DNA of 47,607 nt from Spirosoma spitsbergense DSM 19989 (GTDB lineage Bacteria; Bacteroidota; Bacteroidia; Cytophagales; Spirosomataceae): NCBI RefSeq assembly GCF_000374085.1, contig NZ_KB893575.1, positions 1 to 47,607 of the forward strand. Direction: 5' to 3'. The position numbers and the translations under genes are program-made. Each line of letters starts with the position of its first letter. Position 1 is the first letter of the stretch. Positions 7,926 through 17,209 of the stretch are shown here, piece after piece. Below the pieces are notes generated by a model. It did no database searches. It was not told the DNA's origin and worked only from the letters and a program-made list of their open reading frames with translations.

Positions 7926-9998
7926 ATGTCACAGAATCCATTCTTACTGCCGTATGTAACACCCCATCAAACGGCCCCATTCGACAAAATTGCCAATGTA
8001 GATTTCATGCCCGCTCTGAAAGAAGGGATGGTAGAAGGTCGCCGGGAAGTGGCGGATATTGCCAGCAACCCGGCTGCACCCACGTTTGAGAACACCATTG
8101 TCGCCCTTGAGCGGTCGGGTGATTTACTGGGCAAGGTTACCTCGGTGCTGTTCAACCTGAATAGTGCCGAAACTACGCCCGAACTTCAACAACTAGTGAA
8201 GGAGGCCTCGCTGTTGCTCAGTGAGTACCATAATGATATCTCCCTGAACGAGCCGCTGTTTGCGCGGGTAAAGGCGGTATATGACCAGCGGGCCAGCCTC
8301 ACCCTCGACCCGGAGAGTGCCATGCTGCTCGAAAAATCGTACAAACGCTTTGCCCGTAATGGAGCCAATCTGGACGAAACCGGTAAGGCACGCATCCGGG
8401 AAATTGATAAAGAACTATCGCAGTTGGGTCTTCAGTTTGGTGAAAATGCCCTGAAGGAAACCAATAGTTTCGTCATGCCCATTGCCGATGAGAAGGACCT
8501 CGCCGGTCTGCCCGACTACGTCCGCGAAGCAGCCAAAGCAACGGCTAAGGAGAAGGGGCTGGAGGGCTGGACATTTACCCTACAGGCTCCCAGCTACGGG
8601 CCATTTATGCAGCACGCCGATAACCGCGAACTGCGCGAAAAACTCTACCTGGCCTACAACGGGCGTAGTTTTCACGGTGATGAAAACGATAACTCGGCCA
8701 TTATCCAGAAAATTGTTGCGCTGCGGTACGAGCGGGCCAGCCTGCTGGGATACGAAACCCACGCCGATTTTGTGCTCGAAGATAGTATGGCCGGTTCCCG
8801 CGATAAGGTGCAGGGTTTCCTGGACGAACTGGTGACCTACGCCCGGCCTGCCGCCGAACGCCAGCTCGCCGAACTGACTGCCTACGCCAAAGCCCACCGT
8901 TTTCCGGAGGATACCCTTCAGGCGTGGGACAGCAGTTACTACGCCGATAAACTGAAAAAAGAAAAATACGACCTCGACGATGAAACGCTGAAGCCGTATT
9001 TCAAACTCGATAATGTGCTGAACGGTGCGTTTGCGCTGGCTGAAAAACTGTATGGCATCACGTTCCGGGAGCGCAGTGATATTCCGGTCTATAACCCCGA
9101 AGTACAAACGTTCGAGGTGTTCGATGCGGATGGTACGTTTCTGGCCGTGTTCTACGGTGATTATTTCCCTCGTACCGGCAAGCGCAGTGGCGCGTGGATG
9201 AACGATGTACGGGGGCAGCGAATGGAGGCCGGTGAAAATATCCGTCCGCACATTATCAACGTCTGCAACTTCACGCGGCCCATCGAGGCCACCCGTGCGG
9301 GAGATTCGGCTTCGGAAAGCAAACCGTCGCTCCTGACATTTGGCGAAGTAACGACCCTGTTTCATGAGTTTGGGCACGCCCTGCACGGAATCCTGGCTAA
9401 CAGCCAGTACGAGAGCCTGAGCGGCACGAACGTCCCCCGCGATTTTGTCGAGTTACCCTCGCAGGTCATGGAAAACTGGTGCTACGACCCCGAAGCCCTC
9501 AAGCTATTCGCCCGGCACTACCAGACGGATGAGGTTATTCCCAATGAGCTAATCGAAAAAATAAGGGTCAGCCAGAATTTTATGGCGGGCATGGCTACGC
9601 TGCGGCAGCTCCGCTTTGGTCTGGTAGACATGTATTACCACAGCCAGAAACCAACCGGCGAAACCGTTACGGCGGTAGAGGACCGCGTTGATGCCGTGGC
9701 GAATCTGTTCCCGCGAGTGGCCGGGGTGGCTACCAGCCCGGCGTTCTCGCACATCTTCGCGGGGGGCTACTCGGCGGGCTACTACAGCTACAAGTGGAGC
9801 GAGGTGCTGGATGCGGATGCCTTTGCGTTTTTTGAGGAAAAAGGCGGGCTGGACAACAAAGCAGCCGCCGACAGTTTCCGCCGGAACGTGCTGGAACGCG
9901 GGGGCAGCGAAAAACCGATGGAGTTGTACAAGAAATTCCGGGGGCGTGAACCCTCGCCCAAAGCCATGCTCCGCCGAAGCGGATTGCTCGCAGAATAA
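7926..9998 (+). CDS. M3-family zinc oligopeptidase (Dcp/oligopeptidase A type)
   Basis: 690 residues, the normal length for M3 peptidases, with no signal peptide and therefore probably cytoplasmic. The zinc site is intact: HEFGH (H480, E481, H484) in TLFHEFGHALHG, with the third ligand Glu in SGTNVPRDFVELPSQ (about E509). The C-terminal part holds the conserved FSHIFAGGYSAGYYSYKWSE region. M3 enzymes degrade short peptides released by other proteases, and Dcp types release C-terminal dipeptides. Which subtype this is cannot be decided from the motifs. It is monocistronic, with a strong terminator directly overlapping its stop. Confidence 0.93.
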   Translation: MSQNPFLLPYVTPHQTAPFDKIANVDFMPALKEGMVEGRREVADIASNPAAPTFENTIVALERSGDLLGKVTSVLFNLNSAETTPELQQLVKEASLLLSEYHNDISLNEPLFARVKAVYDQRASLTLDPESAMLLEKSYKRFARNGANLDETGKARIREIDKELSQLGLQFGENALKETNSFVMPIADEKDLAGLPDYVREAAKATAKEKGLEGWTFTLQAPSYGPFMQHADNRELREKLYLAYNGRSFHGDENDNSAIIQKIVALRYERASLLGYETHADFVLEDSMAGSRDKVQGFLDELVTYARPAAERQLAELTAYAKAHRFPEDTLQAWDSSYYADKLKKEKYDLDDETLKPYFKLDNVLNGAFALAEKLYGITFRERSDIPVYNPEVQTFEVFDADGTFLAVFYGDYFPRTGKRSGAWMNDVRGQRMEAGENIRPHIINVCNFTRPIEATRAGDSASESKPSLLTFGEVTTLFHEFGHALHGILANSQYESLSGTNVPRDFVELPSQVMENWCYDPEALKLFARHYQTDEVIPNELIEKIRVSQNFMAGMATLRQLRFGLVDMYYHSQKPTGETVTAVEDRVDAVANLFPRVAGVATSPAFSHIFAGGYSAGYYSYKWSEVLDADAFAFFEEKGGLDNKAAADSFRRNVLERGGSEKPMELYKKFRGREPSPKAMLRRSGLLAE

Positions 9999-10035
9999 GC
10001 AAAGGGGGAGCCAGTTACTGGCTCCCCCTTTGCTT
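9997..10035 (+). terminator. Terminator of the M3 peptidase gene
   Basis: A 19-bp perfect stem (AAGCAAAGGGGGAGCCAGT and its complement) around a 1-nt centre begins at the stop codon. No long T-run follows, so the assignment rests on stem strength and position. Confidence 0.8.
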
Positions 10036-10141
10036 ATTGGGTCGGTTTAAATCGCGTAGAAAATGACGTTATTTTTCCCAAGCCTGACGCGCTGAACACG
10101 TATGTGAATACCTGACTCATGGCTGCCGGGCCGTTACCCCG

Positions 10142-10966
10142 TCAATACTTTTTCATCACTTTCACCAGCTGCTTGCTGATAATTGCGTTGCCTTTGTCGG
10201 AGGGGTGCAGGCCGTCGTAGGTTATGTTGATGGCGTCGGAGGGGTAGGGGTACTCGTCGGTTTCGGGGTTGAAAGGCACGTCGATGAAGGCAGGATACTT
10301 GTAGTTGTGGTACTGGCCGGTTAAAGGGTTTTTCAGTCGCTTGTACTTCACCGCCTTCTTGACGTCAAGCCCCTTGAGATGGTACAAATCGACCACCGGA
10401 AACTGTTCAAACCGGCCGATGGAGTCAACCGCCAGCGCGAATGATTCGAGCGATTGCCCGTTTTTAGGCTTGTACGACCCGAAAGCGTTGTTCTTAAAAT
10501 TGGTCAGGTACACAAAATCGGCCCGTTGCATGGGCGTAATCAGGATGATGTGTGCAGCCGGATTCAGGCCACGAAGTTTGTCGATAATGATGCGAAAGGC
10601 CCCATAGACCGTAGCATCGCCGGTACTGTTCTGGTAATCAGCAAAGTGGCCCAGGGGTTTGCTGCCCCACCAATCGTTGGTGCCCAGAAAAACGGAATAG
10701 ATATCCGCTTTCGTCAGGCCCAGTTTCTCAATTTCCTGCGCGATACGCACTGCCGTCCAGCCATTGTATCCCTTGTTGGTATAGTGAACGTTCGGTAGTT
10801 TCTCCACGACGCGGGTCATGTACCCCCTGGTCACCCGGTTGCCGGTTTCGTTGGTATGGTCGTTCAGGTAGGTAATCGAATCGCCCAGCGCCGTCCAGGT
10901 AAGCTGGTCGTCTTTAAAGGAGCTAAACAGGCCAACGAGGGCGACGAGCAGGAGTAGTTTTTTCAT
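10142..10966 (-). CDS. Secreted SGNH/GDSL hydrolase
   Basis: 274 residues with an N-terminal signal peptide (MKKLLLLVALVGLFSSF). All four SGNH blocks are visible: block I ALGDSIT (Ser30), block II Gly in NKGYNGW (about 64-70), block III FLGTNDWW (Asn97) and block V DGLHPS (Asp251, His254). The enzyme is therefore predicted to be an active periplasmic or surface esterase/acetylesterase. Bacteroidetes use such enzymes on acetylated polysaccharides, but no carbohydrate enzymes flank it here. Its 3' side faces the M3 peptidase terminator. Confidence 0.9.
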   Translation of the reverse strand: MKKLLLLVALVGLFSSFKDDQLTWTALGDSITYLNDHTNETGNRVTRGYMTRVVEKLPNVHYTNKGYNGWTAVRIAQEIEKLGLTKADIYSVFLGTNDWWGSKPLGHFADYQNSTGDATVYGAFRIIIDKLRGLNPAAHIILITPMQRADFVYLTNFKNNAFGSYKPKNGQSLESFALAVDSIGRFEQFPVVDLYHLKGLDVKKAVKYKRLKNPLTGQYHNYKYPAFIDVPFNPETDEYPYPSDAINITYDGLHPSDKGNAIISKQLVKVMKKY

Positions 10967-11124
10967 TGGAGTTGGTCAGACGGATTGGAAAGTCGGTTAA
11001 CTTACCAAAGCAAACGACTGGCTAAATTTAACGGTTAATGGCCTTCTTATCTGGCTCAGATAGCCTGCTTCATCCGTTTTTAGCGAGGTTTAAACAACTC
11101 AACCAAAACCAATTTTAATCACCG

Positions 11125-11406
11125 ATGAAAACCATCACCCTGTCCATCGACATTAAGTCATTTTTGCTGGGGGTACTCACCGTAGGTGGCATCCTCGTAC
11201 TGGCTAATTTCACCCCTGCCGACAAAGCGCAACCAAAACCGGCTCTACTGGATACGCGCCGGTTCCAGATGATCGTTCACGAACGCGAAACGGTTATCCT
11301 GGACACCGAAACGGGACGTTTTGTCGTGAATCCCAGCTACCTCGGCAAACCCCGATGGATTAGCGGTGATTTCGAAGCGCTGCAACGCGAGAGCCAGAAA
11401 AAGTAG
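11125..11406 (+). CDS. Small membrane-anchored protein, unknown function
   Basis: 93 residues. One hydrophobic segment (about 12-28, FLLGVLTVGGILVLANF) would anchor the protein in the inner membrane, leaving about 60 hydrophilic residues outside or inside. The tail has RFQMIVHERETVILDTETG, a beta-hairpin-like stretch resembling small uncharacterised Bacteroidetes proteins. It converges with the receptor gene at 11430. No family assigned. Confidence 0.6.
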   Translation: MKTITLSIDIKSFLLGVLTVGGILVLANFTPADKAQPKPALLDTRRFQMIVHERETVILDTETGRFVVNPSYLGKPRWISGDFEALQRESQKK

Positions 11407-11429
11407 CCTGCCTTTCCAGCGCTGCCGGG

Positions 11430-13931
11430 CTATTCTTCATCACTGCTACCCGACTTGCCTTTCCGAATTTTGGCCCCTTTCAAACTCCCTATTTTGTAAC
11501 TGAACGTGAGCCGGATGCTGGAGTTATAGATGTACTGCCGGAAATCCTGATTGAACTGCGCCGAGTTCAGCACCGATACAAAGCGCATGCCGTTGGTCAG
11601 GAAGTTTTCGGCGGCCAGCCCAATGCTGCCCCGTTTGTTGGTGAACGATTTACGCCCGCCCAGCGAATACTGCGCGAAGCCAATCCGATAGCCCTGCAAC
11701 TGTACGTCGCGGCCCCGGTAGCCAAAGTTGGCCTGCGCGGCCCAACCTTTATCAAACTGAATCTGCGTGTCGAATCGTCCACCCCAGCGAATACCCGTGT
11801 TGGTCAGTGTAATTGATTCGCCCGTAATGCCCAGGGCCAACCCGCTGATGTAGCGGTACATGATGTCTATGTTGGTATTTACACTCCAGCGGGAAGTAAT
11901 ATTCACCGTTGTAAAAATATTGGTGCCGTAATTATATTCCTTCCCCACGTTCTGCACGCGTGTCACCACCGCCCCCGCCAGCGTGTCGGACCGCTGACTG
12001 ACGGTTTGAATGTCATCGCGGTTGAGCCGGGTGTAAAGCGACACATTCAAGTACGTTTTTTTGGTGTTAGTGCTAAATCCCAGTTCAACGCGGTCAGTAA
12101 CTTCGGGTTTCAGATAGGGGTTGCCAATGCGGATGTTGAGTGGGTTGGTGGCGTTGAAATTCGGGTTCAAGTCCTGAATGTTCGGGCGTTGAATGCGCCG
12201 GTTGTAGGCAAATTTTATCGTCGTTTTGTCGCTGATTTGCCGGGAAATATTCAGACTTGGCACCACCTTGCCGTAGTCAGGAATGGCGATAGGCCCCTGC
12301 CCGGCTGCTGAAGCCTGAATACTAGTGTACTCATAACGCAAACCACCTTTAAGGGTTATTTTGCTGGCCGTAATGAGCGTGTAGGCTACATAACCAGCAG
12401 CCACGTTCTGGGCATAATCGAGCGAACCTGCCGGGCGGCTGTCGTCGGGTGCAAAAGCGGAAGTAGGCCCGGCCAGCAAATACTGATACTGGCTGTTTAC
12501 CTGCCGCTGGGTATTTTTGGCGCCAAACTCGAGCCGCTGGTTTTTACTCAGCGATGTCAGGTAGTCAGCCTGCAGCACAAATTCCTGACTGGTGTTATAG
12601 TTCAGGTTGCGCTGGCGGCTGCGTACGTTTTCCAGCGAGTCGAGCTGGCTGGCATCGAAGTTATTGGTCAGGTTGTTGCGGCTGAACTGCGAGGAGAGGC
12701 TAAACTCTTTTGCCGGTTCGTCGTCAACCTTTTTATACGTGTGCAGATAATCGACGTTCAGATCAACCGAGTTCGATAAATCGTGGCTGGTCACGTTGCG
12801 TAGAGCGGGCGCAGATATTACATCACCCATAAACGTACTGGTGGCAAATTGCTGGTCGCGGTTCAGGTTACGCACCCCAAACCGTGCCCCGGCGGTGAGC
12901 GACTGGTTGGGGGCAAGGTCGTAATCCAGCCCCAGCGCGTACTGTCCAAACAGGCCCGTATCGAAGCCGGTGGCGTGTTGCCGGGTCTGGATAGGCGTGG
13001 CCGACTGCGATAGGAACGTAGTCTGGTTGAGGTCTGAAGCCGACGGATTATAAATGCTGCGCCCGTTGCCGTTGAGGTTTACCCCAAGTTTTCCCTTACG
13101 AAAGCTGCCATTCAGCCCCAGCGTCGAGGTACGGTTACCCGCCCCAGCGTCGACGTCTAAATGCAATCCCTGTAAGGAGTTTTTCTTGGTGATAATATTG
13201 ATAATACCGCCACTACCCTCCGCATCGTATTTAGCCGAAGGCGAGGTGATCACTTCCACCGTTTTAATCTGGTCGGCAGGAATCTGCCGGAGCGCGTCGG
13301 CCAGGTTTCCCGCCAGAATAGACGACGGTTTGTTGTTGATCAGCACCCGGATGTTGCTACTGCCCTGCAACGACAGATTTCCTGCCAGATCGACGCTCAG
13401 CATCGGTACTTTCTTCAGAATATCGGTCGCATCACCCCCTTTAGCCGATAAATCGGCATCGGCATTATAGACCAGTCGATCTACTTTGTCTTCAATGAGT
13501 GCTTTTTTTCCTTCTACCGTCACTTCAGCCAGGGTGCGGGTGCTGCTGCTAAGCCGGATAACGCCAAGGTCCCTGGTTTCGCCTTTTTCAACCATAACAT
13601 TACGGATTGTTTTGGGCGAAAAACCAATAAAAGACAGAAGTACTTTATAGGTGCCGGGTGCCAGTTTATTCAACGTAAATTTCCCTTTGTCGTCGGCTAC
13701 GGTACCATCAATCAGTTTGTCGTCGGCCGTATAGAGGGCGATGGTTGCAAATTCAACCGCTTTGGTTAGCGTCGAGTCAACTACGTAACCTGTAATTTTT
13801 GCATTGCCTTTGCCGGGTGTTTCACTAACCGGAGCAGGTGGGGAGGGAGCTGACTGAACAACGGGCGATTGGGCCAGGGCGACGCTCGTTGTCAGTATGA
13901 GTAAAAACTGACCGGTAATGTTGAGCCACAT
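11430..13931 (-). CDS. TonB-dependent-receptor-like outer-membrane protein with carboxypeptidase-regulatory domain
   Basis: About 833 residues from the ATG at 13929-13931. A 36-residue in-frame extension upstream lacks signal-peptide character, while this start gives MWLNITGQFLLILTTSVALAQ. A CarboxypepD_reg-like domain follows (about 40-125, GYVVDSTLTKAVEFATIALY), then a plug-like region (about 150-250, with LKKVPMLSVDLAGNLSLQG and KYDAEGSGGIINIITKK), and a long beta-barrel of the OMP_b-brl_3 type. Such proteins import or bind large substrates at the outer membrane; no SusD partner is present. Substrate unknown. Confidence 0.88.
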   Translation of the reverse strand: MWLNITGQFLLILTTSVALAQSPVVQSAPSPPAPVSETPGKGNAKITGYVVDSTLTKAVEFATIALYTADDKLIDGTVADDKGKFTLNKLAPGTYKVLLSFIGFSPKTIRNVMVEKGETRDLGVIRLSSSTRTLAEVTVEGKKALIEDKVDRLVYNADADLSAKGGDATDILKKVPMLSVDLAGNLSLQGSSNIRVLINNKPSSILAGNLADALRQIPADQIKTVEVITSPSAKYDAEGSGGIINIITKKNSLQGLHLDVDAGAGNRTSTLGLNGSFRKGKLGVNLNGNGRSIYNPSASDLNQTTFLSQSATPIQTRQHATGFDTGLFGQYALGLDYDLAPNQSLTAGARFGVRNLNRDQQFATSTFMGDVISAPALRNVTSHDLSNSVDLNVDYLHTYKKVDDEPAKEFSLSSQFSRNNLTNNFDASQLDSLENVRSRQRNLNYNTSQEFVLQADYLTSLSKNQRLEFGAKNTQRQVNSQYQYLLAGPTSAFAPDDSRPAGSLDYAQNVAAGYVAYTLITASKITLKGGLRYEYTSIQASAAGQGPIAIPDYGKVVPSLNISRQISDKTTIKFAYNRRIQRPNIQDLNPNFNATNPLNIRIGNPYLKPEVTDRVELGFSTNTKKTYLNVSLYTRLNRDDIQTVSQRSDTLAGAVVTRVQNVGKEYNYGTNIFTTVNITSRWSVNTNIDIMYRYISGLALGITGESITLTNTGIRWGGRFDTQIQFDKGWAAQANFGYRGRDVQLQGYRIGFAQYSLGGRKSFTNKRGSIGLAAENFLTNGMRFVSVLNSAQFNQDFRQYIYNSSIRLTFSYKIGSLKGAKIRKGKSGSSDEE

Positions 13932-14167
13932 GATGTAACGTTGGTTGTATGCGAGGTGAATTGTGTAAAGATGAGGAGGGTATTGTCCGCATGGAAATGA
14001 ACGCGGCTGAATGCCGGTTCTGCCGGACTCAATCCCCATAAGTGGGGGTTGAATGGTTTTTCACTGGTAGCCCGAACCCGACATGGAAAAAAGAAGAAGT
14101 GTGGGTAGTATTGGGACACACCAGCCCGGCAGATTATGCATTTTGAGCGATTGAAGGCGTCGAGAAA

Positions 14168-14635
14168 CTACTTGATAAACGTACCTTTTTCATCGAAGAG
14201 GAAGTCTTTTCCCCCTACCTGAGCTTCGTACTTTTTACGGCCTTTGGCATCGACAATCTCGGCTGCTTCCTTTATTGCCTTGCCCGCCTGGTGTTTTGTT
14301 ACGTAGCTGCGCACCGACTCGGGGAGGGCCGTTACCGGAATTGTTGTTTCCGTTTCCAGTACGCTCCCTTTTGCGTCGATAACGAGCGATAGTTGTTTTT
14401 CCTGATGGGTGAAACCCACTTCATAATTTCCGTCCTCTTTCTCCCACTTTGCGTTTTTTACGCCGGGATACAGCCGCGCCAGTGTAGCTTTGGCCGCTGC
14501 CGGTACATCGATGCCCGCAACCCGGTGCATAGTTGGTGTGGCAGAAGCCGTTGGTACCAGGGGCGTGGCAGCCAAAAGGGCCAGGACACCCAGCGTGGTG
14601 ACGCCCAGCGTAGTGAATGAGCGTGAATTTTTCAT
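14168..14635 (-). CDS. PepSY-like periplasmic protein
   Basis: About 155 residues from MKNSRSF (ATG 14633-14635); a 23-residue upstream extension is rejected because it would precede the signal peptide. After the signal sequence (cleaved near ASA) there are two beta-lactamase-inhibitor/PepSY-like units: one with AAKATLARLYPGVKNAKWEKEDGNYEV (about 47-73) and one with LPESVRSYVTKHQAG. The family is small, secreted and common in Bacteroidetes, with unknown biochemical role. A TAAATTTG promoter box lies upstream at 14663. Confidence 0.8.
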   Translation of the reverse strand: MKNSRSFTTLGVTTLGVLALLAATPLVPTASATPTMHRVAGIDVPAAAKATLARLYPGVKNAKWEKEDGNYEVGFTHQEKQLSLVIDAKGSVLETETTIPVTALPESVRSYVTKHQAGKAIKEAAEIVDAKGRKKYEAQVGGKDFLFDEKGTFIK

Positions 14636-14662
14636 GGATGTACGTTGGTTTGGTTTATTCCT

Positions 14663-14670
14663 CAAATTTA
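14663..14670 (-). promoter_or_regulatory. Candidate -7 box of the PepSY-like gene
   Basis: TAAATTTG on the minus strand matches the Bacteroidetes TAnnTTTG consensus and lies 27 bp before the chosen start codon. Confidence 0.45.
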
Positions 14671-14889
14671 AGGAGCTATCCTGTAGCAATTCTGACGGTG
14701 TCAACGCTCATCCAATTTTAACCCCATTTGTCAAACTTTTCGGGAGTGAGTCGCTTACTACTCGGCAGGCGTTTCAGCGACTGGCCACTTGACTACAGAT
14801 TTCCTTTAGGTTTTTTACCTTCCTTTACATGGATCCGCTACAATTATTGGACGAAAAGAAGCCTGCTCAACTTACTAATAAAAAACAAA

Positions 14890-16146
14890 ATGATGCGAAT
14901 AACGCCCATACTCCTGCTTTTCTGGCTGTTGTTCGCCGGTAAGTCGGGCTACGGGCAGGATTCATTACCCCACCGGACGCTGGATTTTTACCTCGACCAG
15001 GGGCTGGCCAATAGTCCGCTACTGAAAGAAAATAGTAACGCCCTTGTCCTGAACCAGCTGGACAGTCTGCTGAATGTGGCCGTTAACAAACCCTACGTGC
15101 AGGCTATCGGGCAGGTACTCTACGCGCCCGCCGGCCAAAACTTTGGCTACGACCAGAACACTACCAATGGTGGGCAATATACCGCGTTGATTCAGGCCAA
15201 CCGAAACCTGCTGTATCGACGGAATCTTCGGATTCAGAATAGTCTCAACGCGGCCCTGCGCGATTCGCTCCGCAACACGCTCCGCATCAGCCGAAACGAC
15301 CTTGCCAAAGGTATTACCGACCAGTATATCACGGCGTATCAGGATTACCGGCAAATGGCTATTTACGGGCAGTTGGTCAGCACGCTCTCCCGCCAGAACG
15401 AAGCACTCAAAGCCCTGCTGCGTTCGGCGTTGTTCATGCAGTCGGACTACTTGGCCTTCCGCGTCGATTTGCAACAGAGCGAAATCAATTACGAAGGAGC
15501 CAAAGTACAGTTTCTGGCCGATTTGCTCCTGCTCAACACTCTCTGCAACATTCCCGATACCAGCCGGGTGCAGCTCGAAAACCCCGGCCTGGTGGCCCGC
15601 CCCATTTTTACGCTGGATGACAACCCCTACCTGCTGCGCTACCAGTTCGACAGCCTGATTGTGGAGCGCAACCGGCGGGTCATCGATATTTTTTACCGCC
15701 CTGCTTTGGATCTGGTAGCCAACACGGGGACTAATGCCGTTAGCCCCCTGTTCATTGGCAGGCGGTTTGGCTTTAGCCTTGGCCTGAATTTCACCATGCC
15801 CATTTATAACGGCGGGCAACGGCGACTGCAATACCTGAAGCTGAACGTCTCGCAACTCAATATCCAGAACTACCGTAACCAGTACATCAACCGCTACAAC
15901 CTGCGGGTCAGGACCATTACGGAGCAGTTACGGGTAAACCAGAATCTGCTGGAGCGCATCGGGAAACAGAATGCCGATGTCGAAAACCTGCTCACCATCA
16001 GTCAGGCGCGGCTCTACCAGGGTGATATGTCGGCTATCGATTACCTGTTGATTGTGCAACGATTTCTGACCATCAAACTGAGCCTGAATCAATTGACCGT
16101 ACAGCAGCAACGCTTTATCAGTGATTTCAATTACCGGAATTTTTAA
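14890..16146 (+). CDS. TolC-family outer-membrane efflux factor
   Basis: About 418 residues from the tandem ATGs at 14890/14893. The preceding open frame back to 14728 lacks a signal peptide and is not used. A signal peptide (MMRITPILLLFWLLFAGKSGYGQ) precedes a largely alpha-helical body with two outer-membrane-efflux-type halves, including SPLLKENSNALVLNQLD near the start and LLTISQARLYQGDMSAIDYL near the end. The Ser/Asp pattern of TolC coiled-coil helices is present. It is the first gene of an efflux operon with the adaptor and pump downstream and would form the outer-membrane exit duct. Confidence 0.85.
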   Translation: MMRITPILLLFWLLFAGKSGYGQDSLPHRTLDFYLDQGLANSPLLKENSNALVLNQLDSLLNVAVNKPYVQAIGQVLYAPAGQNFGYDQNTTNGGQYTALIQANRNLLYRRNLRIQNSLNAALRDSLRNTLRISRNDLAKGITDQYITAYQDYRQMAIYGQLVSTLSRQNEALKALLRSALFMQSDYLAFRVDLQQSEINYEGAKVQFLADLLLLNTLCNIPDTSRVQLENPGLVARPIFTLDDNPYLLRYQFDSLIVERNRRVIDIFYRPALDLVANTGTNAVSPLFIGRRFGFSLGLNFTMPIYNGGQRRLQYLKLNVSQLNIQNYRNQYINRYNLRVRTITEQLRVNQNLLERIGKQNADVENLLTISQARLYQGDMSAIDYLLIVQRFLTIKLSLNQLTVQQQRFISDFNYRNF

Positions 16147-16261
16147 AGAGTGAAAGACGGAAAGAGACAAAGAGCGAATGGCTGACGCGAGAGCCAGACG
16201 CGTCAGCCTTCATGCGTCAGCCACGTTCACTCTTTCGCTCATTCATTCTTTCGCTCTTTAC
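16144..16261. repeat. Inverted repeat between efflux genes, related to the 1557-1655 element
   Basis: The left arm starts at the TAA stop of the TolC gene (TAAAGAGTGAAAGACGG) and the reverse complement of the right arm starts TAAAGAGCGAAAGAATG. Both contain iterated GAGYGAA units and then GGCTGACGC. The inner part holds a further GACGC/GCGTC pair around 16183-16205. The element fills the whole stop-to-start gap, ending 3 bp before the adaptor's ATG. Confidence 0.75.
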
Positions 16262-16264
16262 AAT

Positions 16265-17209
16265 ATGACTCGATACGTATTTCTTCTACTCCTCACCCTA
16301 CCCGTGCTCCTCAGCCGCTGCGGGTCGTCATCGACGGATGGCGGCACGGCAGAGGCTGACAGCGTACGCCCCAGGACGCCCGTGTCCGTTACGCCTGTGG
16401 CGAGGGATACCTTCCGGCTCGAACGCACGTTTCGGGGTGTGACGTACTACCTCACGAGTGGCGATATAAAATCGCCGATTGCGGGCTACGTGACGCACGT
16501 CTACGTAAAAATTGGCGATCAGGTGCGGAAAGGACAGCCGCTGTTCGGGCTGGAAACCAAAGAAGCCTTCGCGCTGGGCGGCAAGAATTACCTCAACGAC
16601 CCAACCCTTAAAAACATCGGCAAAATCACCATCCGCGCGCCCGAAGCGGGGCTGGTGACGCGGGTCATGGCCGAAGAGCGCGAATACGTGCAGGACGGGA
16701 CGCTGCTGGCCAGTTTTTCGGCCCCCGATATGTTCGTGTTTCTGATTGAAGTGCCAGCCGAACAGGATTCGGCGGTGAACGTTGGCAGCCGGTGTATAAT
16801 TCAGCTACCCAACGGGCGGCAGATTGGCGGGCGCATTGCCCGGACGCTGGCCCTGACCGATTCGCTCTCTCAAACCGAGCGATTCGTGGTCAAACCTGAC
16901 CAGGCGATGGTACTACCCGCCCGGTTGCAGCTCAACATTACGTTTACCGATAAAGTCCACCAAAACACGCAGTCGCTGCCCGATGGGGCCGTATTGAGTA
17001 ACGAACTGCAAACGGAGTTCTGGGTCATGCAGCTCCTCAACGACAGTACCGCCGTGCGGGTACCGGTCAAAACGGGGCTACTGTCGCCGGGGAAAATCGA
17101 GATTCTTCGTCCCCGTTTCGCACCCAACGCCCGCATCGTCAGTCAGGGTGGGTATGGCCTGGGCGATACGGCTTCGGTCGTGATAAACAAAGCGACCAAT
17201 GGCCAATAA
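16265..17209 (+). CDS. RND efflux periplasmic adaptor, probable lipoprotein
   Basis: About 315 residues from the ATG at 16265. The open frame before it translates the repeat element and is discarded. A hydrophobic leader ends in LPVLLSRCGSS, with Cys19 as likely lipidation site (the -1 Arg is unusual). A short lipoyl/barrel-sandwich region (about 75-155, with SPIAGYVTHVYVKIGDQVRKGQPLF and later RAPEAGLVTRV) has a reduced hairpin, followed by beta-barrel and membrane-proximal domains. It links the pump and the outer-membrane factor. Its stop overlaps the start of the pump gene by 11 bp, indicating translational coupling. Confidence 0.88.
   Translation: MTRYVFLLLLTLPVLLSRCGSSSTDGGTAEADSVRPRTPVSVTPVARDTFRLERTFRGVTYYLTSGDIKSPIAGYVTHVYVKIGDQVRKGQPLFGLETKEAFALGGKNYLNDPTLKNIGKITIRAPEAGLVTRVMAEEREYVQDGTLLASFSAPDMFVFLIEVPAEQDSAVNVGSRCIIQLPNGRQIGGRIARTLALTDSLSQTERFVVKPDQAMVLPARLQLNITFTDKVHQNTQSLPDGAVLSNELQTEFWVMQLLNDSTAVRVPVKTGLLSPGKIEILRPRFAPNARIVSQGGYGLGDTASVVINKATNGQ

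Noticed and set aside
8580..9386. Long minus-strand open frame (268 codons) opposite the M3 peptidase
   Set aside because: It is the antisense of a well-supported metallopeptidase gene with the HEFGH motif, and its translation has no family features.
15019..15855. Minus-strand open frame (278 codons) opposite the TolC-family gene
   Set aside because: Antisense shadow; the plus-strand gene has a signal peptide and operon context.
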